Of a DNA stretch of 64,000 nucleotides, positions 52,825 through 63,663 are shown one piece after another. How positions within the stretch are numbered: the first letter of the stretch is position 1; each line of letters opens with the position of its first letter. The position numbers and the translations under genes were made by a program. Below the pieces are notes generated by a model. That model had not been told where the DNA came from. It saw only the letters and a program-made list of their open reading frames with translations, and made no database searches. The DNA is from Candidatus Gastranaerophilales bacterium (GTDB lineage Bacteria; Cyanobacteriota; Vampirovibrionia; Gastranaerophilales; Gastranaerophilaceae): the NCBI GenBank assembly GCA_944324455.1, contig CALUWJ010000001.1, forward strand, positions 62,001 to 126,000, in the 5' to 3' direction.

Positions 52825-54397
52825 ATTCAATTGTTTTTTCGCTTATTTCTCCACTTGCAAGTTGAGCTAGAGCTGGCAATCTTTTTTCATCATTTAAAAT
52901 TTCAATTTTTATATTTGTATCATCTTGATGAGTTTTTACTATCCATATAAAATTATCCGCCTTAGCACAAATTATAGGCTGATGAGTAATGCAGACAATT
53001 TGAGTTGTTTTAGCTAATTCCAAAATTGATTGCGCGACAGCATTTGAAGTTACTCCTGAAATACCTGTATCAATCTCATCAAACACAACTGTTGAAACAT
53101 TATCTATATTTGCAAAAATAGTTTTAAGTGCAAGCATAACTCTTGAAATTTCACCGCCTGAGGCAACTTTTGATAAAGGCATTGGGGTTTGATTTTTGTT
53201 TGTTGAAATCAAAAATTCAACATAATTTTTTCCAAACTCGTTATTTTGAACTTCTTTAATTAAAATTTCAAACTTTGCTTCTTTTAATTCAAGAGTTTTT
53301 AATTTTTCTTCAATTAATTTTGAAAGCTCTTTGGCATTTTTTCTTCGATATTCATCTATTTTAGAAGCTAAAAGATTAATTGTATCTAATAAAGTGTTAT
53401 AATTTTCTTCTAAACCCTCAAGGTTATTATCCCCCGAAGTTAATTCATCCAATCTTTTTTGAATATTATTTCTTTCTAAATCAAGATCTGCGCCATATTT
53501 TCTTTTTAGCTTTTGAATTAAGGAAATTCTTTCATTTAATTCATCTAATCTCATCGGATTTAGCTCAAGATTAGATGAATAATCCCTTAAAAAATTTGCA
53601 CTGTCTTTTAAATTTTCAAATGCATCAAATAAACCAGATTCAACATCTTTAAGGCTTTTATCTAATTCAGCTAAAGATGAAATTGTATATTTAATTTTAC
53701 CTAATGCCTCAACAATACTTTGATTATCACCATATAAAGCATAATAAGATGAATAAGAACCCTCTTTCAATTCTTGAACATTAGATAAAATATCCAATTC
53801 ATTTTTTAATTCTTCTTCTTCATTTTCTTTTACTGCTGCATCATCAAGCTCTTTTAATTGAAAACGCAAAAACTCAATTTCTTTTTCATTGTTGAAATAA
53901 TTTTCTCTTAAATTATTTAATTTTTTTTCAACTTCTCTAAATTCAAGATAATTTTCTTTATAATTTTTTAAAAGCTCAAAATACTCTGGGCTCTTTTTAA
54001 TTATATAATCATCTAAAAGATGAATATGGTGCTTTTGAGCCATATATGAATATGTCTGATGTTGAGAATGAATATCAACCAAATCTTCTCTTAAATCTTT
54101 AATTTCATCCAAGGATGATAAAATCCCGTTTAGGCGAAATTTTGATGAAGACGAAATTTCTCTTGAAATTATTATTTCTTCATTGTTTTTTTCAAAAACC
54201 GCTTCAATTACTATCGGCTTATCTTTTTCATAAGCTGCTTCTTTTGATATTTTAGCCCCCAAAACACAATCAAGCGCTTTTATAATTATACTTTTACCTG
54301 CCCCTGTTTCACCGCATAAAACATTAAAACCTTTGGTAAAATCAAGGCGAATTTCTTTAATTAATATAAAATTTTTAATAAATAAACTCTTTAACAT
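52802..54397 (-). CDS. recN: DNA repair protein RecN
   Basis: 531 residues, an SMC-like ATPase. It has Walker A GETGAGKSIIIKALDCVLGA near 30, long coiled coils at about 150-370, then signature LSKVASGGEISRVMLALKTI, Walker B VVFDEIDTGISG and VCITHQPIICAKAD. It acts early in double-strand break repair. Its start at 54397 lies 4 bases after the nadK stop with no ribosome site of its own, so translation is probably coupled. The pair nadK-recN is common in bacteria. Confidence 0.95.
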   Translation of the reverse strand: MLKSLFIKNFILIKEIRLDFTKGFNVLCGETGAGKSIIIKALDCVLGAKISKEAAYEKDKPIVIEAVFEKNNEEIIISREISSSSKFRLNGILSSLDEIKDLREDLVDIHSQHQTYSYMAQKHHIHLLDDYIIKKSPEYFELLKNYKENYLEFREVEKKLNNLRENYFNNEKEIEFLRFQLKELDDAAVKENEEEELKNELDILSNVQELKEGSYSSYYALYGDNQSIVEALGKIKYTISSLAELDKSLKDVESGLFDAFENLKDSANFLRDYSSNLELNPMRLDELNERISLIQKLKRKYGADLDLERNNIQKRLDELTSGDNNLEGLEENYNTLLDTINLLASKIDEYRRKNAKELSKLIEEKLKTLELKEAKFEILIKEVQNNEFGKNYVEFLISTNKNQTPMPLSKVASGGEISRVMLALKTIFANIDNVSTVVFDEIDTGISGVTSNAVAQSILELAKTTQIVCITHQPIICAKADNFIWIVKTHQDDTNIKIEILNDEKRLPALAQLASGEISEKTIEFAKTLIK

Positions 54398-54401
54398 TTT
54401 T

Positions 54402-55199
54402 CTACTTTTCAGGTGATAGTGACCAATGAAGCTTTTCTTTTAAAATATCATAAAATCTATCTTTTTGTTGATTTAGTATTAAAAGTTTAGCGTAATTTTC
54501 ATTTTTTTCAATTGTAATTTCATTTTCTATTGTAAAATCAACCTGCCCATCACAAGAAACATATAATTTTTCGTCATTATCATGCATTTTAACCGTTATT
54601 TTTTCACTTGAAGGAACAATAACAGGGCGCATATTAAGAGTATGAGGACAAATTGGAATAATTAAAAAACAATCTATTAAAGGACTGACTATGGGGCCTC
54701 CTGCTGATAATGAATAAGCAGTTGAACCTGTTGGAGTTGATATAATTAAACCATCAGCCACATAAGAGCATAATTTTTTATCATTAATATATAAATCTAA
54801 TGTTGCAGTTCTTGCGCAGTTTATACCTTTAATCACAATATCATTCAGCGCAATTTTATCTTTTGCTTTCAACATTAAACGATTTTCAATTATAAAATCA
54901 GAGTTTTTTAATTTATCAATTACAAAATCGATTTCATTCGGCTTAGCTTGAGCAAGATAGCCTAATCTACCCACATTAAAACCCAATAATGGAATATTTT
55001 TTTCGCTATAAAACCTAGCGCACTTTAAAAAAGTACCATCACCGCCTATTGCTATGGCTAAATTAATATCATCTTTTAATTGAGCATGGGAAAAAATTTC
55101 GGAATTTAATATTTTTTCAGAAATTTTTTTAGCCAAATTTTCTGTTTCTTTAATATCTGAATTATATATTATACCTATTTTTTCAAAGTTTTTTTCCAT
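54402..55199 (-). CDS. nadK: NAD kinase
   Basis: 265 residues. It has the GGDGT motif in LAIAIGGDGTFLKCARFY, LLGFNVGRLGYLA, the second conserved region DGLIISTPTGSTAYSLSAGG and SCDGQ. It phosphorylates NAD to NADP in the cytosol. The ATG at 55199 has no ribosome site; an extended -10 TGTTAAAAT ends six bases upstream, with TTGTAA at -35, predicting a leaderless mRNA. Divergent from the 4-alpha-glucanotransferase gene. Confidence 0.95.
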   Translation of the reverse strand: MEKNFEKIGIIYNSDIKETENLAKKISEKILNSEIFSHAQLKDDINLAIAIGGDGTFLKCARFYSEKNIPLLGFNVGRLGYLAQAKPNEIDFVIDKLKNSDFIIENRLMLKAKDKIALNDIVIKGINCARTATLDLYINDKKLCSYVADGLIISTPTGSTAYSLSAGGPIVSPLIDCFLIIPICPHTLNMRPVIVPSSEKITVKMHDNDEKLYVSCDGQVDFTIENEITIEKNENYAKLLILNQQKDRFYDILKEKLHWSLSPEK

Positions 55200-55205
55200 G
55201 GCTTT

Positions 55206-55234
55206 ATTTTAACAAAGAAAAATTGTTTTTACAA
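55206..55234 (-). promoter_or_regulatory. Promoter of nadK-recN; predicts a leaderless mRNA
   Basis: On the minus strand TTGTAA (55229-55234), a 17-base spacer, then TAAAAT (55206-55211) with TG one base before it. Six bases separate it from ATG 55199. Confidence 0.65.
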
Positions 55235-55244
55235 AATTAAATAC

Positions 55245-55273
55245 TTGCATTTTAAAATTTTTTTTGCAACAAT
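55245..55273 (+). promoter_or_regulatory. Promoter of the 4-alpha-glucanotransferase gene; predicts a leaderless mRNA
   Basis: TTGCAT (55245-55250), a 17-base spacer, then AACAAT (55268-55273) with an extended TGC. It ends six bases before ATG 55280. The hexamer is weaker than others, but the geometry matches. Confidence 0.5.
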
Positions 55274-55279
55274 CGAAAC

Positions 55280-57229
55280 ATGAGAGTAAATAGTGTTGTT
55301 AGGTTAGCTAAAGGCAATGCGAGTCGAGGCCTTGCTTTTGGGCGTAACCTTAGGGAAGATGAAAAAAGACCATACAGCGAAACAATAAACAAGGCTATGG
55401 ATTATCTTGGCATACAAAATCGCGCCTTAATTATCCATGCGCCAAGTTTTCCTGCTAAATTAAGTTCGGGCGAAGACCCAAAAACAGGTACCCCGTATGG
55501 TCAAAATGAATTTTTAGATTTTATCAAAATGCATGGGTTCAATAGCGTTCAGTTGGGTCCAAACGGCAAATTAAACAGAAAAGATACTTCGCCATATACT
55601 TCTTCTGTTTTTGCAAAAAGCCCCTTGCTTATTGATTATCCACAATTAAAGTCAGATGAATTTGCTTCTATTTTATCGGATGAAGAAATAAATAGAAAGG
55701 TGTCAAAAATAGAAATTCCAGAGGAAAATTATACATATTCCGATTTTGATGAAGCAAATAAAATTTCAAATGCACTTTTAAACAAAGCTTGGATTAACTT
55801 TAAAGATAAGTTGTCAAATGGCGATGATAAAGCTCAAAAACTAAATAACGAATATGAAAAATTCCAACAAGAAAACGCATTTTGGCTTAATGATTACGCT
55901 GTTCTTGATTCTATAGCAGAAAGCTATGGAACAGATTTTTATCCAAACTGGAATAAGGAAGATAGAGAACTCATTAAAAAGGTAAAACAAGGTGATTATA
56001 ACGCCAAAAATCGCTATAATCAAATTCTAAGCCAAGATAGCGCAAATGTTTACAAGTTCACACAATTCCTTGTTGATAAACAAGCTAAATCCGATGCGCA
56101 AAAAAGAGATGTAAGTTATATTGGCGATTTATTAGTGGGCGGTTCATCTTTTGATGAATTAATAAATGAAGATGTATTTTTAAAAGGATACAAACTCGGC
56201 TGTAATGACGGAGGTCCTTTTAATTCTCCGCAGCTATGGGGCATGTCTGTTGTTGATCCTGATAAATTATTTAATAAAGACGGCTCATTAGGCCCATCAG
56301 GTGAATATTTAAAAACAAAACTGGAAAAAGCACTGTCTGATTCTAAAAACATTAGAATAGACCACGCGATAGGGCTTGTAAATCCATATTTATATGAAGA
56401 AAATACAGTTCAATACGCACAAAGACCTGATGAAAACGGCAATCTTGTTAAATATCCAATAAGAGAAAAATTGCACTCAGGACATATTTCTAAATTAGGA
56501 ATAGATAAAAACGGCAACTTTAGAAAAGTTCTAAATAAAATTATTCTGCCAACTCTAAAAGAACATGGAATTAACCCTAAAGATGTTGTATGGGAAGATT
56601 TAGGCTGGGATAGCACGGGTGTATTTTATGAAGAATTTAAAAATAAAGAACACCTAAATGGTATATCAGGATTAATGTGGAACAAAGGCACAGAAGCTCC
56701 AAAAGATAACTGGGCTTATATAGGCTGCCATGATAATCCGCCATTGCAACAAATGATTAACGATAAATCATTAACCAATCAAGAGCCTTGGAAGGTTGAT
56801 TATCTCGCTCAATCAATGTATCCTGCTGATTATCAATATCAAGAAAGAATGCAATTTAGAGAGAAAATCAAATCAAATCCAAAAGAATATATGAAAGCTA
56901 AATTTGCCGATTTAATGAATTCAACAAAGAAAATTCAAATTTCATTTATGGACTTCTTTGGGGTAAATCAACAATATAATAAACCGGGGACTGTCGGCAA
57001 TCAAAATTGGACTTTAAGATTAAATCCAAATTATAAAGATACATATTATAAATCATTATCATCTGATGATAATGCTATAAATATGCCTGAAATTCTTTCA
57101 ATGTCAGTTAATGCTAAAGTTAACGATGATATTCAATATGGCAAGGTAAACTACAATAAGAGGCATGAAATGCAGCCTTTGATTAATGAATTAAATCATT
57201 GGGCAGGTGTTTTAAAAGAAAAAGAATAA
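55280..57229 (+). CDS. malQ: 4-alpha-glucanotransferase (GH77, MalQ-like)
   Basis: 649 residues. GH77 catalytic regions are RIDHAIGLVNPYLY (nucleophile Asp), VVWEDLGWDSTG (acid/base Glu) and IGCHDNPPLQQM (third carboxylate with HD). It opens with a lineage-type leader MRVNSVVRLAKGNASRGLAF; the usual HPTSLP start of MalQ reads IIHAPSFPAKLSSG here. It rearranges alpha-1,4-glucans in glycogen and maltodextrin turnover and may cooperate with the GT5 enzyme at 46212-48767. No ribosome site; leaderless promoter predicted. It shares a terminator with the convergent cyclase gene. Confidence 0.88.
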   Translation: MRVNSVVRLAKGNASRGLAFGRNLREDEKRPYSETINKAMDYLGIQNRALIIHAPSFPAKLSSGEDPKTGTPYGQNEFLDFIKMHGFNSVQLGPNGKLNRKDTSPYTSSVFAKSPLLIDYPQLKSDEFASILSDEEINRKVSKIEIPEENYTYSDFDEANKISNALLNKAWINFKDKLSNGDDKAQKLNNEYEKFQQENAFWLNDYAVLDSIAESYGTDFYPNWNKEDRELIKKVKQGDYNAKNRYNQILSQDSANVYKFTQFLVDKQAKSDAQKRDVSYIGDLLVGGSSFDELINEDVFLKGYKLGCNDGGPFNSPQLWGMSVVDPDKLFNKDGSLGPSGEYLKTKLEKALSDSKNIRIDHAIGLVNPYLYEENTVQYAQRPDENGNLVKYPIREKLHSGHISKLGIDKNGNFRKVLNKIILPTLKEHGINPKDVVWEDLGWDSTGVFYEEFKNKEHLNGISGLMWNKGTEAPKDNWAYIGCHDNPPLQQMINDKSLTNQEPWKVDYLAQSMYPADYQYQERMQFREKIKSNPKEYMKAKFADLMNSTKKIQISFMDFFGVNQQYNKPGTVGNQNWTLRLNPNYKDTYYKSLSSDDNAINMPEILSMSVNAKVNDDIQYGKVNYNKRHEMQPLINELNHWAGVLKEKE

Positions 57230-57230
57230 A

Positions 57231-57256
57231 AAAGAGGGCTTAAGCCCTCTTTTTTT
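57231..57256. terminator. Bidirectional palindromic terminator
   Basis: The 22-base palindrome with arms AAAGAGGGCTT/AAGCCCTCTTT (57231-57252) has A- and T-runs on both sides, between the convergent glucanotransferase and GGDEF genes. Confidence 0.9.
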
Positions 57257-57269
57257 ATAAATCTGTTTT

Positions 57270-58934
57270 CTACTCTAGATTATCCAAACTAACCTGATCA
57301 ATTTGGTTACTTAAAAGCTCCTCATTATCCAATTCAACATTGACCTGTTCAACCTTTTGGCAACCGTCTTTTTCATAAGTTGAAACCATATTTTTGCCGT
57401 TATGTTTTGAATAATAAAGCGCAGTATCAGCTGCATTAATTAATGTTTTAGGATCTTGGCCATCTGTTGAATATTGCGCAACACCCATTGAAACAGTTGG
57501 TGAAAGATTTTCAGTTTCATTAACTTTTACAACAATCTTTGCTATATTTTTTCTGATACGCTCAGCGATTACACAAGCATCTTTTTTATCTGTTTCAGGC
57601 AAAATTACAACAAATTCTTCACCACCATATCGAGCAGGAATATCTATTTTTCTCACTGTTTCTTGTAAAACTGCAGCAAGTCTTTTTAATATAGTATCAC
57701 CGGTTAGGTGGCCATAAGTATCATTTATTCTTTTGAAATTATCTATATCCATCATCAATAATGACATATTTCTTTTATATCTTGAACAACGTCTGATTTC
57801 ATTTTCCAACAATGTATAGAAATGACGATAGATATATAATTTTGTCATGCCGTCTTTTGTAGCTAATTCATACAATTTTGCATTATCAATTGCAATTGCT
57901 GCTTGATTAGCTAAAGATGTAATAAATTCTAGGTCTTTTTGGTTAAATAGTTTATCATGTTTTTTATTTGTGATATTAATTACACCAATTACTTCACCTT
58001 TTGCAATTAATGGTACACACAAAAGAGATTTTGTATTAGATAAAACTTCTTTTACAATAAAACGAGGGTCAGCAGAACCAAGATTTGTTATTATTGGTTT
58101 ACGCTCTAAAAATACTGTACCCGCGATACCTTCGCCTATTGCAATTTTAGCGCAATGAACAGCACCGTTATTTATCGCATCTTCCAATTTTTTATCTTGT
58201 AAACCGGATACAATTCTAACCTGCAGAGCATTGATAGAATAATCATATAGCATTAACGACCCTTTTTCAGCATCAAGTGTAACGAGTGCTTTTTGAATAA
58301 TTACTTGCAAAAGTCTTTTAAGGTCATCAATAAAATTAACCGCTTGAGAAATGTTGTAAAGAATTGAAATATTATGCAAAGACTTTTGTAATTGCGCTAA
58401 TTCTTCATCTTTTTTTATTTTTTTATGAAATTTAGCAATAATAGGCTCAATATAACTAAATATTGCATCTAAATCATTAAATATATCAACATCAATTCGT
58501 TTTTGTGGATTTTCTTTTATAAAACAAAAACAAATTGGTACATGGTTATTAAAAAACACTCTAACATGACTTGGATCTATATTAGATATATTGTTTTGCT
58601 CTAAAAATGATTTAAACAAAGGAGCACCGCTGCTATCTTTCATTGATGTTAATTTTGCCTTATTGACGGCATCCCAAAAAGGGGTGTTTCCTTCTTCGCA
58701 TTCAAAATATTCATTATTTCTATTTTTATCATTAGTGCAAACACACCTGTAATACTGATTTTCAAGAAGATAAAAAATAATATCATCACTGTGTGCAAGT
58801 TTGGTACAATAATCTTTTAATTGCGTCAAAAGTTCATAAATGTTATCAACCTGATTAGCAATTTTGCTAACTTCAAACATCATGCTAAGATATTTTATAT
58901 TATTTTCAATAGATAAAGTGTTTTCAAATGACAT
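57270..58934 (-). CDS. GAF-GGDEF diguanylate cyclase
   Basis: 554 residues. A poorly defined N-terminal sensory region (about 1-180, possibly a degenerate GAF) is followed by a GAF domain at about 200-355 (LVTLDAEKGSLMLYD, AIGEGIAGTVFLERKPIIT, LANQAAIAIDNAKLYE). The GGDEF domain has MTKLYIYRHFYTLLENEI, LMMDIDNFKRINDTYGHLTG and RKIDIPARYGGEEF. The active site GGEEF is intact and RxxD five residues before it forms the product-inhibition site, so it should make cyclic-di-GMP. No ribosome site; a TAAGAT ends six bases before ATG 58934. Confidence 0.92.
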   Translation of the reverse strand: MSFENTLSIENNIKYLSMMFEVSKIANQVDNIYELLTQLKDYCTKLAHSDDIIFYLLENQYYRCVCTNDKNRNNEYFECEEGNTPFWDAVNKAKLTSMKDSSGAPLFKSFLEQNNISNIDPSHVRVFFNNHVPICFCFIKENPQKRIDVDIFNDLDAIFSYIEPIIAKFHKKIKKDEELAQLQKSLHNISILYNISQAVNFIDDLKRLLQVIIQKALVTLDAEKGSLMLYDYSINALQVRIVSGLQDKKLEDAINNGAVHCAKIAIGEGIAGTVFLERKPIITNLGSADPRFIVKEVLSNTKSLLCVPLIAKGEVIGVINITNKKHDKLFNQKDLEFITSLANQAAIAIDNAKLYELATKDGMTKLYIYRHFYTLLENEIRRCSRYKRNMSLLMMDIDNFKRINDTYGHLTGDTILKRLAAVLQETVRKIDIPARYGGEEFVVILPETDKKDACVIAERIRKNIAKIVVKVNETENLSPTVSMGVAQYSTDGQDPKTLINAADTALYYSKHNGKNMVSTYEKDGCQKVEQVNVELDNEELLSNQIDQVSLDNLE

Positions 58935-58940
58935 AATAAA

Positions 58941-58946
58941 ATCTTA
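58941..58946 (-). promoter_or_regulatory. -10 element of the diguanylate cyclase gene; predicts a leaderless mRNA
   Basis: Minus-strand TAAGAT at 58941-58946 ends six bases before ATG 58934. No ribosome site and no good -35 found. Confidence 0.45.
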
Positions 58947-59031
58947 TAATAATACTAACTATAATTAATTATAATTGTTTAATATATAAAAATCACTTAT
59001 GCAACTACTAAATACAACTTTTGGGGGAATT

Positions 59032-59898
59032 ATGAGCGATATATGCAAAAATTGGTCAACTTGGCTTAAGAAAACAAGATTTTCATACATGGATGAAAAT
59101 CAAATTCAACAAACACTAAACTGGCTGACAAACATTAAAAATATTGTACTTGATATGGCTGATTTAAAAGAAAATCAAAAAGTGGCCGATTTTGGCTGCG
59201 GTTCAGGACTCTTAGGCTTTGGGGTTTTAGAAAGATTTGAAGATAAAATTGAATTGATTTTTTCAGATAAATTTCAAGATTGTCTTGATGAATGTGAAAA
59301 TATTTTAAATAATTCAAAAATTAAAAGTAATGTAAAATTTCTAAAAAGCGATATTTTGGATATCAAACTTAAAAACGATTTTTTAGATAGAGCACTAACT
59401 CGTTCTGTTTTAGTTCATGTTTTAGATAAACAACAAGCATTTTCAGAATTGTTTAGAGTATTAAAGCCAAATGGAATGTATTGCGCTTTTGAACCTATAA
59501 TTTCTCAAAATACAAGATATTATGAACTTTTAATTCCTGATGAAGCAAGTGATTATTTTGATTTTAAAAAAGCTGAAATGGAATTTATGACAAACCTAAA
59601 TGACCCATTGGTTAACTTTAGCGCGCAAAGCCTCGATTTAAATATGCAAATGGCAGGTTTTAATAATGTTGTTGTAAATGTTCAAAAAGTTGTTTCAAAA
59701 TATTCTCCAACCATTGAAACAATTGAAAATTGGTTTATAACACCTCCTGCCCCAAATCAAAAAACCATGAAAGAACGCTTTATGGAATATTTTGATGAAA
59801 ACAAAGTCAATAAATATATTGAAGAAGTTAAATTTGCACTATCTAAAAGAGAAATAAGAGTATGCTCAGATACTGCACTAATAAGAGCGATAAAATAA
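59032..59898 (+). CDS. Class I SAM-dependent methyltransferase
   Basis: 288 residues from ATG 59032, chosen for its GGGGGA site; an earlier ATG at 58999 has none. Methyltransferase core: KVADFGCGSGLLGFGVLERF (SAM-binding glycine motif), IELIFSDKFQDCLDEC, DRALTRSVLVHVLDKQQAFS and FRVLKPNGMYCAFEP. The C-terminal third is unique and possibly substrate-binding. Methylation target unknown; small-molecule type (UbiE-like). It ends 1 base before the convergent atpC stop. Confidence 0.85.
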   Translation: MSDICKNWSTWLKKTRFSYMDENQIQQTLNWLTNIKNIVLDMADLKENQKVADFGCGSGLLGFGVLERFEDKIELIFSDKFQDCLDECENILNNSKIKSNVKFLKSDILDIKLKNDFLDRALTRSVLVHVLDKQQAFSELFRVLKPNGMYCAFEPIISQNTRYYELLIPDEASDYFDFKKAEMEFMTNLNDPLVNFSAQSLDLNMQMAGFNNVVVNVQKVVSKYSPTIETIENWFITPPAPNQKTMKERFMEYFDENKVNKYIEEVKFALSKREIRVCSDTALIRAIK

Positions 59899-59899
59899 T

Positions 59900-60307
59900 C
59901 TAATATTTTTTATCGCCTGCTGAAATTCTTGCTATCGCTTTTGCAAGTGCAAATTGAGCTCTAACAATATCTATTGTTTCATCATGAGCCTTTAAACGAG
60001 CTTCGGCTCTTTGTTTAGCGTGTTGAGCTCTAACTAAGTCAATATCACAATCAAGTTCTGCAATATCAGTTAAAATTGTTGCTTTATTATTTGCAAATTG
60101 CAAAATTCCGCCCATTGTAGCAATACAATTAGGCACTTTATCTTTTATTACCTTTGTTACACCAATTGCAAGCGAACAAATAACAGGAATATGATTTTTT
60201 AAGATTCCCAAACGCCCGTCCGTTGCTTGAACATATAACTCATCAATATCATCTTCATAGACAATATTTTCATGTGTTATAACTTTTAAATGAATTTTGT
60301 CACTCAT
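59900..60307 (-). CDS. atpC: ATP synthase epsilon subunit
   Basis: 135 residues, normal length. It opens with the epsilon beta-sandwich (IHLKVITHENIVYEDDIDEL, TDGRLGILKNHIPVICSL, GGILQFANNKATILTD) followed by a two-helix C-terminus (RAQHAKQRAEARLKAHDE). It belongs to the central stalk and can inhibit ATP hydrolysis. It lies 5 bases after atpD with no other atp genes, the cyanobacterial-type arrangement. Confidence 0.95.
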   Translation of the reverse strand: MSDKIHLKVITHENIVYEDDIDELYVQATDGRLGILKNHIPVICSLAIGVTKVIKDKVPNCIATMGGILQFANNKATILTDIAELDCDIDLVRAQHAKQRAEARLKAHDETIDIVRAQFALAKAIARISAGDKKY

Positions 60308-60312
60308 AAAGC

Positions 60313-61725
<1,413 letters not shown>

Positions 61726-61886
61726 TTACACCTCTGGTTATATCCATATATTTTAATTATATCAATTCAAAAAAAGTTGCTTAAAATTTTTTTTAAATTC
61801 AACTCTTTAGATGATAAACATACCATAATAAACACCATGCAAATTTTATTCTTTATGTTAAAATTAGTCAATAAGGAGAAATAATT

Positions 61887-62360
61887 ATGGTAAACACCTT
61901 TGAAGGAAATTTATACGCACAAGAAAACGATAAATTCTGTATTGTTATATCAAGATTTAACGATTTTATAGGCTCAAAACTTTTAGATGGAGCAATAGAC
62001 ACCTTTAAAAGACTAAATGTTAAAGAAGAAAATATTGATGTAATTTGGACTCCGGGGGCTTTTGAAATCCCCCTAATGGCAAAATACGCTGCTGACTCCA
62101 AAAAATATGATGCAATAATCGCCCTAGGCGCAATAATTAAAGGCTCAACATCACATTATGACTATGTTTGCGCTGAATTGTCAAAAGGAATTGCAACAAT
62201 ATCAATGAATAGCGGTGTACCTGTTTTATTTGGCGTTTTAACAACAGACACAATCGAGCAAGCCATTGAAAGAGCAGGCACAAAAGCAGGCAACAAAGGC
62301 TCAGAATGTGCTAAAGCAGCTATTGAGATGGCAAATGTAATTAAAAAAATAAATCTTTAG
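61887..62360 (+). CDS. ribH: 6,7-dimethyl-8-ribityllumazine synthase
   Basis: 157 residues. It has [54 protein letters not shown] (active-site loop with the catalytic His) and [20 protein letters not shown]. The penultimate riboflavin enzyme, forming 60-mer or pentamer shells. AAGGAG precedes ATG 61887. Monocistronic here, without other rib genes and without an FMN riboswitch upstream. Confidence 0.96.
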   Translation: MVNTFEGNLYAQENDKFCIVISRFNDFIGSKLLDGAIDTFKRLNVKEENIDVIWTPGAFEIPLMAKYAADSKKYDAIIALGAIIKGSTSHYDYVCAELSKGIATISMNSGVPVLFGVLTTDTIEQAIERAGTKAGNKGSECAKAAIEMANVIKKINL

Positions 62361-62469
62361 GTCTATAAAATAATCCGATAATGCAATCAAAAGATTAATG
62401 CCCTACACCCATAAACCTTATATCATTTAATTATTGAAAGACTTGAAGTTTATGGGAGAGTATTTAGGA

Positions 62470-63642
62470 ATGAAGAAAAATTCCTTGAAAATCAATTTAT
62501 TGGTTGCATTATTTTCTAGTTTTATTTTATGTATGCCAACTTTTGCTGATGAAAACATAATTTCATCCGTTATAATTTCAAAATCAAAAGTAAATCCTCA
62601 AAAATATGAACTTAATATTGATTCATCACAAGTTGTAAGATATAAAACAAGAATTGAGGAAGACAACAGCATATATTTTGATTTAAAAAATTCTGTTTTA
62701 GCCGACAGCGCAGGAACAATTTATGATGATGTTAATGATATAGATAATGTTACTGTTAAACAATTAGATAAAAACAAAGTAAGAATTTATATTGAAGGAA
62801 AAAATGCAAGAAATACAGATCTTGTATTTTCAAACTCACTTTTAAAGGAAGAAAATCAAGCTCCCGAAAAAAAAGTTATTATCAACCGTCCGATTAATCA
62901 ATATCAACCAACAAGCAACACAGATTTAGATAATGAAGACATACAAGATTGGAGCGATAATTCTTTCAACTTTGCACATTTAGGTCAAGCTATCTTTGCA
63001 AATTTAAAAGAAGGAAGTCTTGGAATAATATTAATTATCCTTTCTGTTATTACAACTTTGGCTATTATAATCAAAAGCCTTGCAACAAAATTATCACAAG
63101 AGTCTGAACCTTTAATCGGTTTAAATAACCAAAAGCAATACACTAAAACAGATGATTTAGATGACATAAGTCAAAGAAGCCAAACTTTAAAAGCTGCACA
63201 AATTGAACTTTCAAAAGCTCATCAAAAATATCAGGATTATCTTCAAAATAAATACAAAGATAATTACAAAGAAAAATTAAAATCAATTAATACCGATGTA
63301 ATTAAAAAAGGAATTGCACTTAATCAATACCAAAAAAGCACGCAAAATCCATACAAAAATCAAGAAGTGCTTAAAATGAACAACAATTTTTCACCAATAA
63401 TAAATAAAAATAATACAGATTCCTTTAAAATCCCTCCAAGACCCAAAGCTGTGAATAACAACTTTAGCAGCCCATATATTCACAGAACTGAAAACAAAAT
63501 TAATTACACTCAAAAAAATACAATTAAAAAAGATAATATGAAATTTTTAGAATCCGTTACAAAAATTTATGAAGCGTCAGGCAGGGGCGATTTAGCCAAC
63601 GAACTGAAAAACTCAATTTCAAAAGCAAAACAATCAATTTAA
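62470..63642 (+). CDS. Exported AMIN-like protein with a C-terminal membrane helix and cytoplasmic coiled-coil tail
   Basis: 390 residues from ATG 62470, with GGGAGAG at 62454-62460; frames from 62434 and 62452 are possible but lack sites. A signal peptide (MKKNSLKINLLVALFSSFIL, then PTFA) precedes a beta-rich domain at about 25-140 (VNPQKYELNIDSSQVVRYKT, DNVTVKQLDKNKVRIYIEG) resembling AMIN, a peptidoglycan-targeting fold. A membrane helix lies near 185-210 (GIILIILSVITTLAIIIKSL), and a polar, Lys/Gln/Asn-rich tail faces the cytosol. Possibly envelope or division associated; not identified further. Confidence 0.65.
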   Translation: MKKNSLKINLLVALFSSFILCMPTFADENIISSVIISKSKVNPQKYELNIDSSQVVRYKTRIEEDNSIYFDLKNSVLADSAGTIYDDVNDIDNVTVKQLDKNKVRIYIEGKNARNTDLVFSNSLLKEENQAPEKKVIINRPINQYQPTSNTDLDNEDIQDWSDNSFNFAHLGQAIFANLKEGSLGIILIILSVITTLAIIIKSLATKLSQESEPLIGLNNQKQYTKTDDLDDISQRSQTLKAAQIELSKAHQKYQDYLQNKYKDNYKEKLKSINTDVIKKGIALNQYQKSTQNPYKNQEVLKMNNNFSPIINKNNTDSFKIPPRPKAVNNNFSSPYIHRTENKINYTQKNTIKKDNMKFLESVTKIYEASGRGDLANELKNSISKAKQSI

Positions 63643-63663
63643 TATAATACTCAACCAATAAAT

